Below are positions 21,055 to 32,800 of a DNA stretch of 64,000 nt, in pieces. Below the pieces are notes generated by a model. That model was not told the DNA's origin and searched no databases. It saw only the letters and a list, made by a program, of their open reading frames with translations. Position 1 is the stretch's first letter, and the number at the start of each line of letters is the position of its first letter. The stretch lies in contig JAMCCL010000143.1 of NCBI GenBank assembly GCA_024516035.1, positions 1 through 64,000 of the forward strand, in the 5' to 3' direction. The DNA comes from Bactericera cockerelli. Lineage: Eukaryota; Arthropoda; Insecta; Hemiptera; Triozidae. A program made the position numbers and the translations under genes.

Positions 21055-22035
21055 ACCTACCTGATTGACCGCTACCAAAAGACAAAAATTACATCCTTGC
21101 AAAATGAAGTTAAGAAATTCGAACTTTCAGGACCTCAAAGGGTTAAATCTGGTGTCCCACAAGGCTCAACGTTGGGTCCACTTTTATTTCTGATGTATGT
21201 GAATGATCTTGTCAAATGCACGAAGTATGGCAGATTTACCTTGTTTGCTGACGATACCACCATTCTGGTGAGCGGGTTGGATCGCGCGGAGGTCCTCAAA
21301 AACCTTGGCGTGGTCCTGACCGACATCCAGGGGTGGTTCACAGCAAATGGGTTAAATCTGAATGCCAACAAGACAACCTACTTATATTTTAACCCTCATC
21401 GGGAAGAAAACTTGAGCCCTGTAATATCCTCTACTCTAACTGTATCTTCCTCCCAAGAAGTCAAATTCTTGGGAATTACTCTGGATGCAGGGCTCAAGTG
21501 GAAATCCCATGTTGAGGTGTTGCAAGGTAGGTTGTCTTCGGCAATTTTCGCAATCACATCGGTCAGAAAATATGTGGACACTCAAACTGCCTTAATGTCT
21601 TACCATGCATATTTCCATAGCTTACTAAGTTATGGAATAGTGTACTGGGGATTTACCTCCTATGCATCGTCCATCTTCATTTTGCAAAAGCGGGCAATAA
21701 GGGAAATTTTTGGACTTAGGCGTGATGTGTCCTGCAGGACCTTGTTCAGAAAAAACAACATCTTGACTTTATACGGGCAGCTAGCCATGGACTCCTGCAC
21801 TCTAATTCATAAAACTCGCCATTCCTTTCAAAAACATAGTGATGTCCATGGCTATAATACCCGAAATAAAAACAAATTTGTCACCAGTAGGGAGAAAAAA
21901 TTCCAAAGGTCGTACCTCGCTGCTGGCATAAAGATCTATAACAACCTGTCTGTCGATCTCACAACGAAAAACATTATTGTTTGATGGCAGAGATTGCCTC
22001 AGGCAATAATCACGCCCTTTGTCAATATTATTCTT
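21055..22035 (+). mobile_element. 5'-truncated non-LTR retrotransposon (RT C-terminal half and 3' tail)
   Basis: It opens inside the reverse transcriptase and ends after GAGATTGCCTCAGGCAATAA with AATAAAGAG and a (TTA)n tail. The tail motif links it to the many short tail fragments in the window. Confidence 0.8.
21097..21984 (+). CDS. Reverse transcriptase, C-terminal part (295 codons)
   Basis: Open frame without interruption. It has GVPQGSTLGPLLFLMYVNDL (RT motif), the catalytic FADDTTI, then FLGITLDAGLKWKSHV and a thumb/C-terminal region with LLSYGIVYWG and HGYNTRNK. The order fits the Jockey/CR1 group of non-LTR elements. RT motifs before GVPQGS are only partly present (YLIDRYQKTKITSLQNE in frame upstream), so the copy is 5'-truncated. 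The first ATG is probably not a real start. No endonuclease domain remains. It is likely immobile but recent enough to be intact. Confidence 0.85.
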   Translation: MQNEVKKFELSGPQRVKSGVPQGSTLGPLLFLMYVNDLVKCTKYGRFTLFADDTTILVSGLDRAEVLKNLGVVLTDIQGWFTANGLNLNANKTTYLYFNPHREENLSPVISSTLTVSSSQEVKFLGITLDAGLKWKSHVEVLQGRLSSAIFAITSVRKYVDTQTALMSYHAYFHSLLSYGIVYWGFTSYASSIFILQKRAIREIFGLRRDVSCRTLFRKNNILTLYGQLAMDSCTLIHKTRHSFQKHSDVHGYNTRNKNKFVTSREKKFQRSYLAAGIKIYNNLSVDLTTKNIIV

Positions 22036-22607
22036 GTCAATAAAGAGTTATTATTATTATTATATATTATTATTATTATTATTATATTCAGGCAAGTAAT
22101 GAAATCACTATGAAATCCCATTATTAGAATTTTCTTTAATAAAATATTTTCCACTAATGTCGAAACGTATTATTATTATTATAGTATGCTTTATTAGGTG
22201 GAACAAATATATAGGTATACAGTAAAATACAATGAAATTATAAAGAAAAATTAAATAGATTGCTGATACAGAATTTTTCATAGGACCTAGAATGTAGGAA
22301 AAACGGTATTCTACCATATAAAATAAAGTTGGTGTGAACCAATCACGAGGAAGTATTGTGTCCATAATAATTATGGACACAATAGTTATTGTGTATTTAT
22401 ATTTTTATAAAATATTCGTTTCATGCTGGCCAGATTATATGTATACTGTATAGTTATTATAATTGGTCACTTAAAGAAATCAAGATTCATTTCAAAAAGT
22501 TATTTTAAACAAAACTCGAGAAAACATTACAACACATCAAAATTTAGAGTAGGTATACCCAAGAGCTAAATTAATAAGTTACACTGATTGCCAAAATTTG
22601 ACTTGCT
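22036..22607. other. Intergenic with ATT tracts and a hairpin
   Basis: A poorly conserved antisense tail of the non-LTR type lies at 22180-22350, and a perfect palindrome at 22354-22384 (TATTGTGTCCATAAT, one base, then its complement). Confidence 0.5.
22354..22384. repeat. 15-bp perfect palindrome
   Basis: TATTGTGTCCATAAT, one A, and the exact complement. Confidence 0.95.
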
Positions 22608-23510
22608 GGATTACCTACACTTCTGTTCAAAATTCTCCTTGCTGAAGTTCAAAATTCTACTTGCTGAAGTTCAAAATTCTTTTTGCTGATGTTCAAAATT
22701 CTCCTTTCTGAAGTTCAAAATTATACTTGCTGAAGTTAAAAATTCTTTTTGCTGATGTTCAAAATTCTACTTACCAAAGTTCAAAATTCTACTTGCCAAA
22801 GTTCAAAATTCTCTTGCTGATGTTCAAAATTCTCCTTGCTGAAGTTCAAAATTCTCATAGCTGATGTTCAAAATTCTACTTGCTGAAGTTCAAAATTCTA
22901 CTTTCCAAAGTTCAAAATTCTACTTGCCAAAGTTCAAAATTCTCTTTGCTGATGTTCAAAATTCTACTTGCTGAAGTTCAAAATTCCACGTGCTGAAGAT
23001 CAAAATTCTACTTTCTGTTAAAATTCCACGTTCTGAAGTTCAAAATTCTTCTTGCTGTTATTCGAAATTAAAATTCTACATGCTGAAGTTCAAAATTCTT
23101 CTTGCTGAAGTTCAAAATTATACTTGTAGATGTTCAAAATTCCACGTGCTGAAGTTCAAAATTCTCCCTGCTGATGTTCAAAATTCTACTTGCTGAAGTT
23201 TAAAATTTTACGTGCTGAAGATCAAAATTCTACTTTCTGTCAAAATTATACTTGCTGATATTCAAAATTCCACTTGCTGAAGTTCAAAATTCCCCGTCTT
23301 GAAGTTTAAAATTCCCCGTCCTGAAGTTCAAAATTCTACTTGCTGATGCTCAAAATTCCACGTGCTGAAGTTCAAAATTCTACTTGCTGATGTTCAAAAT
23401 TCCACTTGCTGAAGTTCAAAATTTTACGTGCTGAAGTTCAGAATTCTCCCTGTTAATGTTCAAAATTCCACGTGCTAGTTCAAAATTGTTTGTGACTACA
23501 CTGAGTTTCA
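22608..23510. repeat. ~23-bp satellite, CTGAAGTTCAAAATTCTACTTG type
   Basis: About 38 copies in tandem. The AAGTTCAAAATTCT core is invariant in most copies, with alternation of CTGAAG and CTGATG and of TACTTG, CACGTG and CTCCTT spacers, giving a hint of higher-order pattern. Confidence 0.9.
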
Positions 23511-24720
23511 AAATTTGATGTTATGATGACACTGCTTGCCAAACAGTATAACTAACACTAGTATCAAAATTCTCAGGAAACAAGAAATTTATGGAGAAGA
23601 AGAAGAAAAAGAAGAAGATGGCTTTTCTATACTTCAACATAATATATTATGTCACCAAAATAAACATTCTAGATCACAATATTAAAGTTGGAAAAATAAT
23701 ATAATAAAAAGAAAATATTAAAAAAACAAAACAAAACAAAAAATATAAAAAAATCAAAGAAAATACATAGAAAAAAAACAACAATAACACTAGAAACAAT
23801 ATCAGCACATTCCTCAAAATAAAAATTCACAGTAAACAAGAAATTTACGAGAAAGAAGATTTCACAAAGATCCCCTACAGCCAAAAACAGTACTCCCACC
23901 CCAATCTTCCTGATGGAAAGTTAAGTCAAGAAAATAATGGCGTACCTAGCCCGAAGAATCCAAACCTTGTTAAAAACAATGCTTACTGAAAACTGTAGTC
24001 CCAATCCCTGCAGATTCTTTGACTTATAGTTGGCGTTTGCCACTTAAATAAAACATTCTAGGTACAGAAAGTCTTTATTACTTCCTAACAGATCTGCAAA
24101 TGCATTTTGTAGTTAATTACAATTCAAAATACAAGGTTAGCAGTCAACAAAAATCTCAAAATTGCCAATTGTTATGTCCATAATTGAAAGTGTATTTTCT
24201 ATCTTTGCTCTAACGGTAGGTATGTATGGTATTAGGCTGAACTCTCAAAATTGGATGGAAGAGCTCAAAAATTGAAATTCCTGCCACATTAAATAATTCC
24301 AAGAAAAAAATCTTATATTTACGGGCAAATAATTATCTTTTTTTCCTGGCAGGGCGGTGTGTTACCACGCTCTGAAAAAAGTCTGAACTCTGAAGTCAAT
24401 GATCTTAAAAGATATGGCCTGGCTGGCGAATAATTGTTACGTAATATCATCTCTGTCTTGAGGTTCTTGTGGATATGATTATGTAGTATTAACATCCTCA
24501 GTAGATTGATCGATAAGATGGCGGACTTGCAACCTGGGATTTTATTTTTCTATTTTTTCTGCTCTTTTTTTTGCAAGTATAAGATTTCCAGAGTAAGGTA
24601 ATTTTGTTGAGCATAAGAATCTTTTTTAGTTTTAAATGAAATCAAGTACCTCTCTGAAAGGTCTTAATCCAACGAAAAACATTGATGTTCAATATCATAG
24701 AAAATGGACTTTTGGACATT
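23511..24720. other. Intergenic, no gene recognised
   Basis: AT-rich with a GAAGAAGAAG tract at 23598. A partial SINE-G head (CCTCAGTAGATTGATCGATA) is at 24490-24535. Confidence 0.35.
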
Positions 24721-24724
24721 ATGT

Positions 24725-25080
24725 GAGCAGTCTGGCTGGGGGACTATAAACAGGGAGTAGACCAGCATTGGCATGGTTATTATTATTATTATTATTATTA
24801 TATAATTCTTTATTAGATACAAAAGGACATTATGTACATATAAATAATAATTTTAACAGTGAAAAATCAAAAAAACAATATATACAATAAAAATGAAAAA
24901 GAATAGAAAATATTTGAAAACATAAATGTCCTAACTAAAGGGCGGGGTTATTGCCTATGGCAATCTCTTCCACCCAACCCTTTTCTGGGGGCCCTTGTCA
25001 ATTATTAGCCTCCTTGGAAAGACAGAGGTAGAAGTGCTGAGTCATTCCTTCACTGTCTGGCTACCATCGTTCACGATGAC
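24725..25080. repeat. Dispersed repeat J, interrupted by a non-LTR tail
   Basis: GGCTGGGGGACTATAAACAG to AGCATTGGCATGGTT, then after the insertion CTGGGGGCCCTTGTCAATTA to GGCTACCATCGTTCACGATG. The same sequence is uninterrupted at 33420-33620, which shows the pre-insertion site. Confidence 0.8.
24783..24985 (-). mobile_element. Non-LTR retrotransposon 3' tail, 5'-truncated
   Basis: The left end is (ATT)n (the 3' tail of an antisense copy), followed by TTCTTTATTAGATACAAAAG, and the right end is GGGCGGGGTTATTGCCTATG with CACCCAACCC. It sits inside repeat J. Confidence 0.75.
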
Positions 25081-25376
25081 GCCACTCTATGATAATGACA
25101 TACATTTCTTTACCTGAAAGTTGGTAACTAGTACTCAATGGTTCTAACTTGAACATGAATGACAGCTTGCATCCTCCTATTCCTAATTATTGACAAGATG
25201 AGGAATCGCAAAGTTACTTGAGGAATGTCCTACTATTCTTTCAAAAGAGCTTGTTAGAGATCGAAGTGATTCTGGATAGACGACTTTTGTGCTGGGACTC
25301 GATGTTTTAACACGAGGTTCGAACCAATTCCTCATTGACAAGATCCGATGAGGTTTTACATCTTTTTTTTCCAAGG

Positions 25377-25565
25377 GTTGGGTGGAAGAGATTACCATAG
25401 GTAATAATCCTCCGTTTTAGGTAGGACATTAGCTTTATTCTCTTTTTTTGTTATTGGTTTCTTTGTTCAATCTATTTACTATTTCTTTATAATTTCGTTT
25501 TATTGTACTGTTAATATTGTACTCTGTGTTTACCTAATAAAGAGTAATATGTATTATAATAATAA
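25377..25565 (+). mobile_element. Non-LTR retrotransposon 3' tail, sense copy
   Basis: GGGTTGGGTGGAAGAGATTA to TACCTAATAAAGAGTAATAT and a (AAT)n tail. It starts at the same point of the tail as several other copies. Confidence 0.7.
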
Positions 25566-26696
25566 TAATAATACATGGTTTCTGGCGGAATTAAAGTGAC
25601 TTCCTCATCTCCAGAGTTCCAAAACTCTCCAAACAACACCGACACCTACGTTTGAGATTTCCGCAAGAACAGGTCGTGTAGGTATACTGTTTTCAGATAA
25701 GAGGCTTTCTGTTTTCTATTTTTTTTATTTTTTATTACAGATAATATATTTCTGTCATTTGTAATCCAGAGGGCAAAGTACTCAGAAAACTTGAGCACAA
25801 TATCCTCTCTGGATTACAAGTGACATTTTTTAGAATAAGTATGGTAGTGCCTTCTGTTCTCAAAAAGAAAGAGGCTTTCTGTATTTCAACGATAAACTCA
25901 ATTAAAAATCAAAGGTAAATAATTCAATTCAACTCAAAACTGAATCTTATGGTCAACAAAATTACCTTTCCCTGAATTACACAATAAGAAAAAATAAGCT
26001 GAAAAAAATTAGAAAAATCAAAAACTTGAAAAAAATTCTTGTCCTGTATTTTGTGACGTTAAGTGTAGCTGGGACCTTGCCGTATTATAAGCCCTGTAAA
26101 CACCCTGTATACAATAGTTGGTATTACCTACTATGAATAGCTAAAGGTAACACATTGGTAAGTGCCTACCACATACGTGTCTGTCGATGGAAGCTTGGAA
26201 GCTTCACAGAGAAAGACGCATGGTTTGTTATTCAGTAGCAAAGTGTTTGGTTAACTTACTAGAGTCAAAGTTCTGTAAAATTGCTAGGTACTCAGCTTAC
26301 ATCTAGTTCAATTACAAGTCTTCCTACTGCACGAAATCCGTCGGCCATTTTATCTCTGGAGAGCTTTGTGGAACTTTAGCGTGGTCAGGTAGCTCTTTCC
26401 TACTTCGGGTTTCGAAGCAAAAAGACGTCTTTCCAACAGCTATATTTTCTACCAAAATTCCTTAACTTTATTTTTTTAAAGTGCTTATTTTTTAAAACTT
26501 ACTTTTACTTCAAACTTTTATTTTAATCTTCATTTTCTTTCTTTTGAAAAATATAAATCCCCACAATTGACTGTTTTGATTAATTATTTGAATGCGTTCA
26601 TTTTTCTAGCACTCTACTGTTTTGCTGTTATTTTATTTATTTAGTTTTGCACACTTTGAAGTTTTTTATATTTTTAGAGAAGTGCTTTTATATCCA
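25566..26696. other. Intergenic / 5' region of the PNPO-like gene
   Basis: A near-perfect 19-bp inverted repeat lies at 25753-25771 and 25807-25825 (TTTGTAATCCAGAG against CTCTGGATTACAAG). The transcription start of the PNPO-like gene is expected here or further upstream, but no promoter is recognisable. An acceptor-like TTTTTAG at 26677 suggests a 5'UTR intron. Confidence 0.35.
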
Positions 26697-26711
26697 ATGG
26701 CAAATGTCAAG
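26697..26711 (+). CDS. PNPO-like exon 1 (start codon, MANVK)
   Basis: ATGGCAAATGTCAAG is followed by GTAAGA. It is chosen as start because it ends in phase 0, exactly what the next exon needs, and gives a total length divisible by three. It is short, so a different first exon cannot be excluded; transcript data would decide. Confidence 0.55.
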
Positions 26712-26853
26712 GTAAGAAATAGCCGATATAAATCCTTTATAATGGTTTCGATTGAGCATTTATTATTCACTGTCACACATCATGAAAAAGAAATTCTATA
26801 CATAGTATAGAATTTCTTTACACCTTCTACACATTACTAATATTGTTGTTGTT

Positions 26854-26899
<46 letters not shown>

Positions 26900-29800
26900 A
26901 ACCAGCTTGACTACACCAGGGGGAGAGATGATCTCCAGCCAACTTAAGTTGAGAAGTTGGCTTGTCCTGAACCACATTTTTCTAGGTGCGATCAACCATC
27001 GTGGCATCGTGAGAACATGGGATTTTTGTTTATAAGCCATTAAACCCTAGGAAGCCAGGTAAGCCTGACTCCTTATGTACCTACTATAGCTATTCATTCA
27101 GAACCAACATAGATGAAAGAAGTTCAAGCTGGAAAATTTGAAATTCGGGTAGATCGCTTTTTCCAGGTAGGCAGCATAATTTCTTAACAGGTTTTACGGC
27201 ATTGTGTTGACCCAAAAGTTCAAGGTAGTAGAAAGAAAAAACCCGGTGCCAGAGTCAATGGCGCGTTGAATGCACCGGTTCTCGTAAGATCACCGAAGTT
27301 AAGCAGCGTCCAGCGAGATGGAGACTTCGTGGTGCTGGCATTCTGAACCCACCCAGGCTGGGTCAGGTTAATGTGGGTAGCAGGTTTGTGAGTTTCCTGC
27401 AAATGGAGGGTAATACCCCCGTCGTGATATAACTATATAGTTGAAAACGACGTTAAACAAAAATTAATAAAACCTTAGGGAAACATACAAGCTAGCCATG
27501 CACTGGTAACTGGTAGTCAAGTGGTTAACGCGCTAGTCTGGTAATCCAGGTAGCGTAGTAATCCGTTAGTTCGAATCCCACCCAGTGCATGAATTTTTCC
27601 TCATTAATTTGAGTTTGTGACCACAGAATAATAAGACTCCGAGGGTTAGGTGATAGAAAATGTTTTGAGCATTAATCTCGCCTGATAGTTACCTTCCACT
27701 AAAGAGTATTATTATTATTATTATAGACTGACTTGACAGGGTTGTCTAATCCGTTTTTGTTCTTTTTTTTAATGTCTGGAACTTAAGGAACCAAAGATTG
27801 AGTACCTTGAAAACATTGTACAGAATATTTTCTCATTACCTATCAGTTTCACTTTTCTTTGAATTGTCTTGGATGCACTTGTTAGTCAAGTGGTTCACGC
27901 GCTAGTCTGGTAATCCAGGTAGCAAAGCGAAGGGAGTTGGTTCGAATCCCACCCAGTGCATGAATTTTTAGGACGAAGAGAGAATTAATTTTGGAAAAGT
28001 CAGAATTAAGTCCTAGATCACATCACACAGAAAAACTTAGGGCGAAATTAATAGACGTTATTGTAATACCTCTGTGGCGCTAAGTCACGGATTGCGTACT
28101 GTGAAAGATAGGGAAAACTGACACTTACCAACGACTTAAGTTTATTGATGTTGTCTATTAATTCCGCCCTTAATGTTCAGTATGATTCATCCCTGTGGAT
28201 CAGATCCTTCCCAATCTCTCTTTATTTTTAGTAGGTATATGACCACATAAAAAGACTCTGAGGGCTAGGTGGAAGAAACTGCTTCCAGCATTAATCTCGC
28301 CTGGTGGTTATCTTCCACTAAAAAGTGTTATCATTATTATTTGGCATTAGATAATACCTACTTCCTTTTTTATTAGCGTTTCAAAATTAGGAAATAGGAA
28401 CTTCACGGGCCACATCTGTGCCCTCTGGCCAAATCTTAACAAAAACTTTGATAACGAACGTTACGTAAAGTTCTTCAACCCATGCAACGCTTGTGATCAA
28501 GTTCAGTGCATCTTGCCAATAACTTATCGCTAGGCACTGCATTAAAAAATCACCTTATCATAATATTTTTAATGTACACTCTGCACTATTCTACAGTCAA
28601 CACTATTGTACAGGGTTGATCACAAACTTCAGTACAGTCGAAACTGGACATAAGAGAACTCAAGGGATCTATTTTTCTTTTATGAAGAGGTAATTTTCCA
28701 TTTTTTTAAAAAGTAAAAAAAGTATGAATATCAGTCAACTCAAGTATAATCACTAATCAGTATAAACAGAAAAGTGAGAAGTTGTACTAGATGTATTAGA
28801 ATCTATTTCCTTATTGTACATTGCCGGTAGATAATTTAGTTTAATGTACATTGCCGTATAATAAGCCCGGTAAACACCCTGTATAAAATAGTTGGTATTA
28901 CGCATTATGAGTAGCACTTTCCGACAAGACTCAGGATGGGTGAGGATAGTCTGATTTTTTGAGACGCCAGCGAATGGTGGGTATATGAGTGCCAGCTGCC
29001 AGGTAGAGCACTTAGAATAATCAAGAAAAATTACAATTATTTTTCAATAAAAAATGCAAGTTATTTGCGAACCTATTAAAATTTATACTGATAACCCTGT
29101 AATAAAAGTTCTAGCAATAAAAGTTCCAGGTTCCAGCATCGCTATAATAATAAAAGTTCCAGCACACAGAATAATCAAGAAAAATTACAATTTTTCAATA
29201 AAAAATGCAAATTATTTGCGAATATATTAAAATTCATACTGATAAGAGATAAAATTTCTAATAATAAAAGTTCCACGTTCCAGCATCTCTATAATAATAA
29301 AAGCTCCAGCAACTCTATAATAATAAAAGCTCCAGCATTTCTTTGGTCCTTGACTTTTAAAAAATTCCTAAATCTCTCAACATGCATGCGAATAGTTTAT
29401 TATGTAACAATCAGATTGAACGAGTACCGTGTAACCTAACATCATAAAACCGATGTAAAAAATTTAGTGTACGCGTTACGTAATGAAAATATAGTGGAAA
29501 AGATTGTGGATTTTTTACTTAACAAGGATGAAAAAGAAAATTTTGTGACTTAAGATAAAAAAGTACAATAAAATATGGAAATATATATGTATATATAGAA
29601 CTTATATATAAGTTCTCAGGAAAATTTAAGTAAAACAAAATGGCCAAATGTTTTTTATCTTCAAAGTAGTCACCGTGGTCGAGTGAGTTGGCGCACTAGG
29701 CATTGCACGCACAGTGACCTGGGTTCGATCCCCAGCGGGGCAGGATTTTTTCTGATCTGTACTTGGGTGTTCGGGGTCCACTCATACGTCGTGAGGAAAA

Positions 29801-32800
29801 ATGAGTAGCTGTTTTAATGTTAGCAGATTCTGGTGGAGGTGGAAATATGAGGTTTCTCCTAGGAGACGGATGTTTTTCCTTTAGTTGAGTGTATACGTCA
29901 CTTTTCTCTGCAAGTGTATCAGATGAAAACAAAATCTTGACAGCACCACGTACTGATTAAATTGAATTATTTTTCGAACATTAGAGATGAGTCAGTCATA
30001 CGACGGGATCGACAAACGAAAACACAGAACATAATTAAGTATATTAGCTACTGAGTGTCTTATATCCAGGTTTTTCTTAATTAGAGGACATTACCTTAAA
30101 GAGAGGTAAATTTGACCCAGAAATGGTTCTCTTATATCCAGGTTTCTCTTTATTAGAGGACATTACCTTAAAGAGAGGTAAATTTGACCTAGAAATGGTT
30201 CTCTTATATCCAGGTTTCTCTTTGTTAGAGGACATTACCTAGAAAGGCAAATTTGACCTAGAAATGGTTCTCGTATATCAAGGTTTCTCTTATATCTCAG
30301 TTTGACTGCATTTATGTAATTATGCATTAACATAATTAATTTTTTAATTTATATTAATTGGTCCTTGAGATGAAGGACAGACGTGCCGGGGAATATTTCA
30401 GGCAACGGGATAGTTTCGCTGTTCAGAGAGGTAATGTTGCCTCAGTGCTGAGTACACTGCCTCGGAAAAATGTCCTTGGAGAAGAATTTATATGTTTTAT
30501 TTAATTAATTTCTGTATCCTCAGAAAATCAACGGGACGAACGGCACGAAGGAGACCAACGGGACCAACGGACACAGCTTCGACCTGGAGCCCTCGGACTT
30601 GTCGAAGATTGACAACCCGCCCGACAACCCGTACCAACTGTTCCAGGAGTGGTTCAGCACCGCCAAGGAGGCCGACCTAGTGCTGCCCCAAGCCCTCATT
30701 CTGTCCACCGCAACTCCGTAAGTTCAATAGTTGGCAGTGTTGGCACTGTCAATAGTTGTGAGTTCATTTGTTGGCACAACCAAAACATGTAAGAGGTTTC
30801 TAATTAGTGCAGCTACGTAAGTTCAATTTTTGGCACCGCCAATATTAATTTGTAAGTTCATTTGTTTTCACAACCAAATAGTTGGTAGTGTTAATACTGT
30901 CTATAGTTGTGAGTTCATTCGTTGGCACAACCAATTCATGTAACACTTTTTTGATTAGTGCAACTACGTAAGTTCAATTTTTGGCACCGCCAATATTAAT
31001 TTGTAAGTTCATTTGTTTTCACAACCAAATAGTTGGTAGTGTCAATACTGTCGATAGTTGTGAGTTCATTTGTTGGCACAACCAAATAGTTGCTAGTGTC
31101 AATACTGTCGATAGTTGTGAGTTCATTTGTTGGCACAACCAAATAGTTGGTAGTGTCAATACTGTCGATAGTTGTGAGTTCATTTGTTGGCATAACCAAT
31201 TTTTGTAACAGTAATTTTGACAATGCCAATGTCTTTCAGTTAATTTGTAGCACTGCAACTATTAGTAAAAAAATCCGAAAATACCTTTGCTTAAGTTCAT
31301 TTGTTGGCACTGCGAATATTTGTAAGTTTATTTATTCATTGTTGACAACCAAATTTCGGAAACACATAGTACCCTTGTGAGGGTCTTAGGTGAGATTAAA
31401 ATTAGCGCTGGGTTAGACCGGGTCGCTACTATCTCTTTCATCTAGTGTTTTTAGAATATACAAATTGTATGTATTGTCTATAGAGTTCCTCACTGGTAGA
31501 GCTTTTCATAGGGTGGGTCAACTGAGCCCAAATTCCCTAGGTTGAGGCCCACCTGATGAGCCAAAATGTTTACTGGGGGCACAGAATAGAATCTAGACTC
31601 AGGGTACAACAATCTTGTGTATGGCCCTGTTCGTAGACATAGTTTGAAACAATGTAATAACTGTTCACTGGTTATGTAAAAGAATTAATTCATAGCTCGA
31701 TTAAAGAAACATATAGATAAATCAATGGAGTAACTTGCTTGTTATATAAACCTTGCAATAACTTCAGCATTGCAACATTGTTGCAAGTTGGATTTTTCCA
31801 TCAATATCGATGGATTAATAATTACAGAAGCTCTTTAGTTCTACTGCGCCGGCATAGATAAAATGTTTTTAGTTTTCAATCAATTGCAGGGGATTTTTCT
31901 GGCGAGAAGATTGATGACTTCTCACTTTTCTGTTTCTACTGATACTGATTCGGTACCCGATAGAACAGGAGTTTAGTCTACATGGTAAAGCCAACATGTT
32001 TCCTCGTTAATTTGAGTTTGGGACCACATAATACGAGTGATAAGGCTCTGAGGGTTAGGTGGTGGAAAATGCTTTGGGTATTCACCTCGCCCGGTGGGTG
32101 CTTTCCAGTAAAAATAATTATTATTATTCATTTTTTAGAAAAAAACATTCATAGTTCAAACTTGTGGTACCTGTCCCGGTAGCTCAGTGGTAAAGGCGGC
32201 ACTGTGTGATTCCAGAGATTCGAGAGGTCGTGGGTTCGAAACCCAGCCGGGAAAAGACAAGTTATCCTCCCATTTACCACATAATAATACGTCTTAGTCT
32301 TACTGCTGGAATAATGGGACTTAATAGTCCTAATCGGGCAGTATAAATAAGGCGATATTATTATTATTATTATTACCTAACGACCCTGATAGTCTTGAAC
32401 TATATGCAGGTAGATACACCTAATAAGTATGTTTTATTCTTGTATTTTTTATACATATATTATATAAAAAGGGTACTTTAAATTAAAGATATTAATATTC
32501 AACAATTCTGATCAATCTTTATTTACATTTTTTTATATACAGGTGCAGATAAACAAAGTTTGATCAAGGGTGGTGATAATGCCTTTGGCATTCTCTTCCT
32601 AAAGAGGTAGTTATTTGTGTTATGTCACAGTTTTTAGTAGGTAGCATCGAAATTACAAGAAGTACTAATTCTAATGCATCATATCAATCTCGTAATGCCG
32701 CCACTGGTCGTTGCCCACTCTACAACTACCCCAATTGTCCTCACGAGGATCGGGTAGGCCCCGACATCCAAAGTACAGGGCCGAAAAAAATTCCGACCCC

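Noticed and set aside
25183..25398. Minus-strand 71-codon ORF
   Set aside because: No recognisable domain; it overlaps the sense non-LTR tail that starts at 25377.
26848..27040. Minus-strand ORF ending in poly-Thr
   Set aside because: Caused by the TTG microsatellite and repeat DNA next to it.
27248..27320. Functional 5S rRNA gene
   Set aside because: Only the first ~80 bases resemble 5S, with changes, and a SINE body follows.
30370..30430. Start exon of the PNPO-like gene (MKDRRAGEYFRQRDSF, then GTAATG)
   Set aside because: It ends in phase 1, while the exon at 30524 needs phase 0; the ATG exon at 26697 fits exactly.
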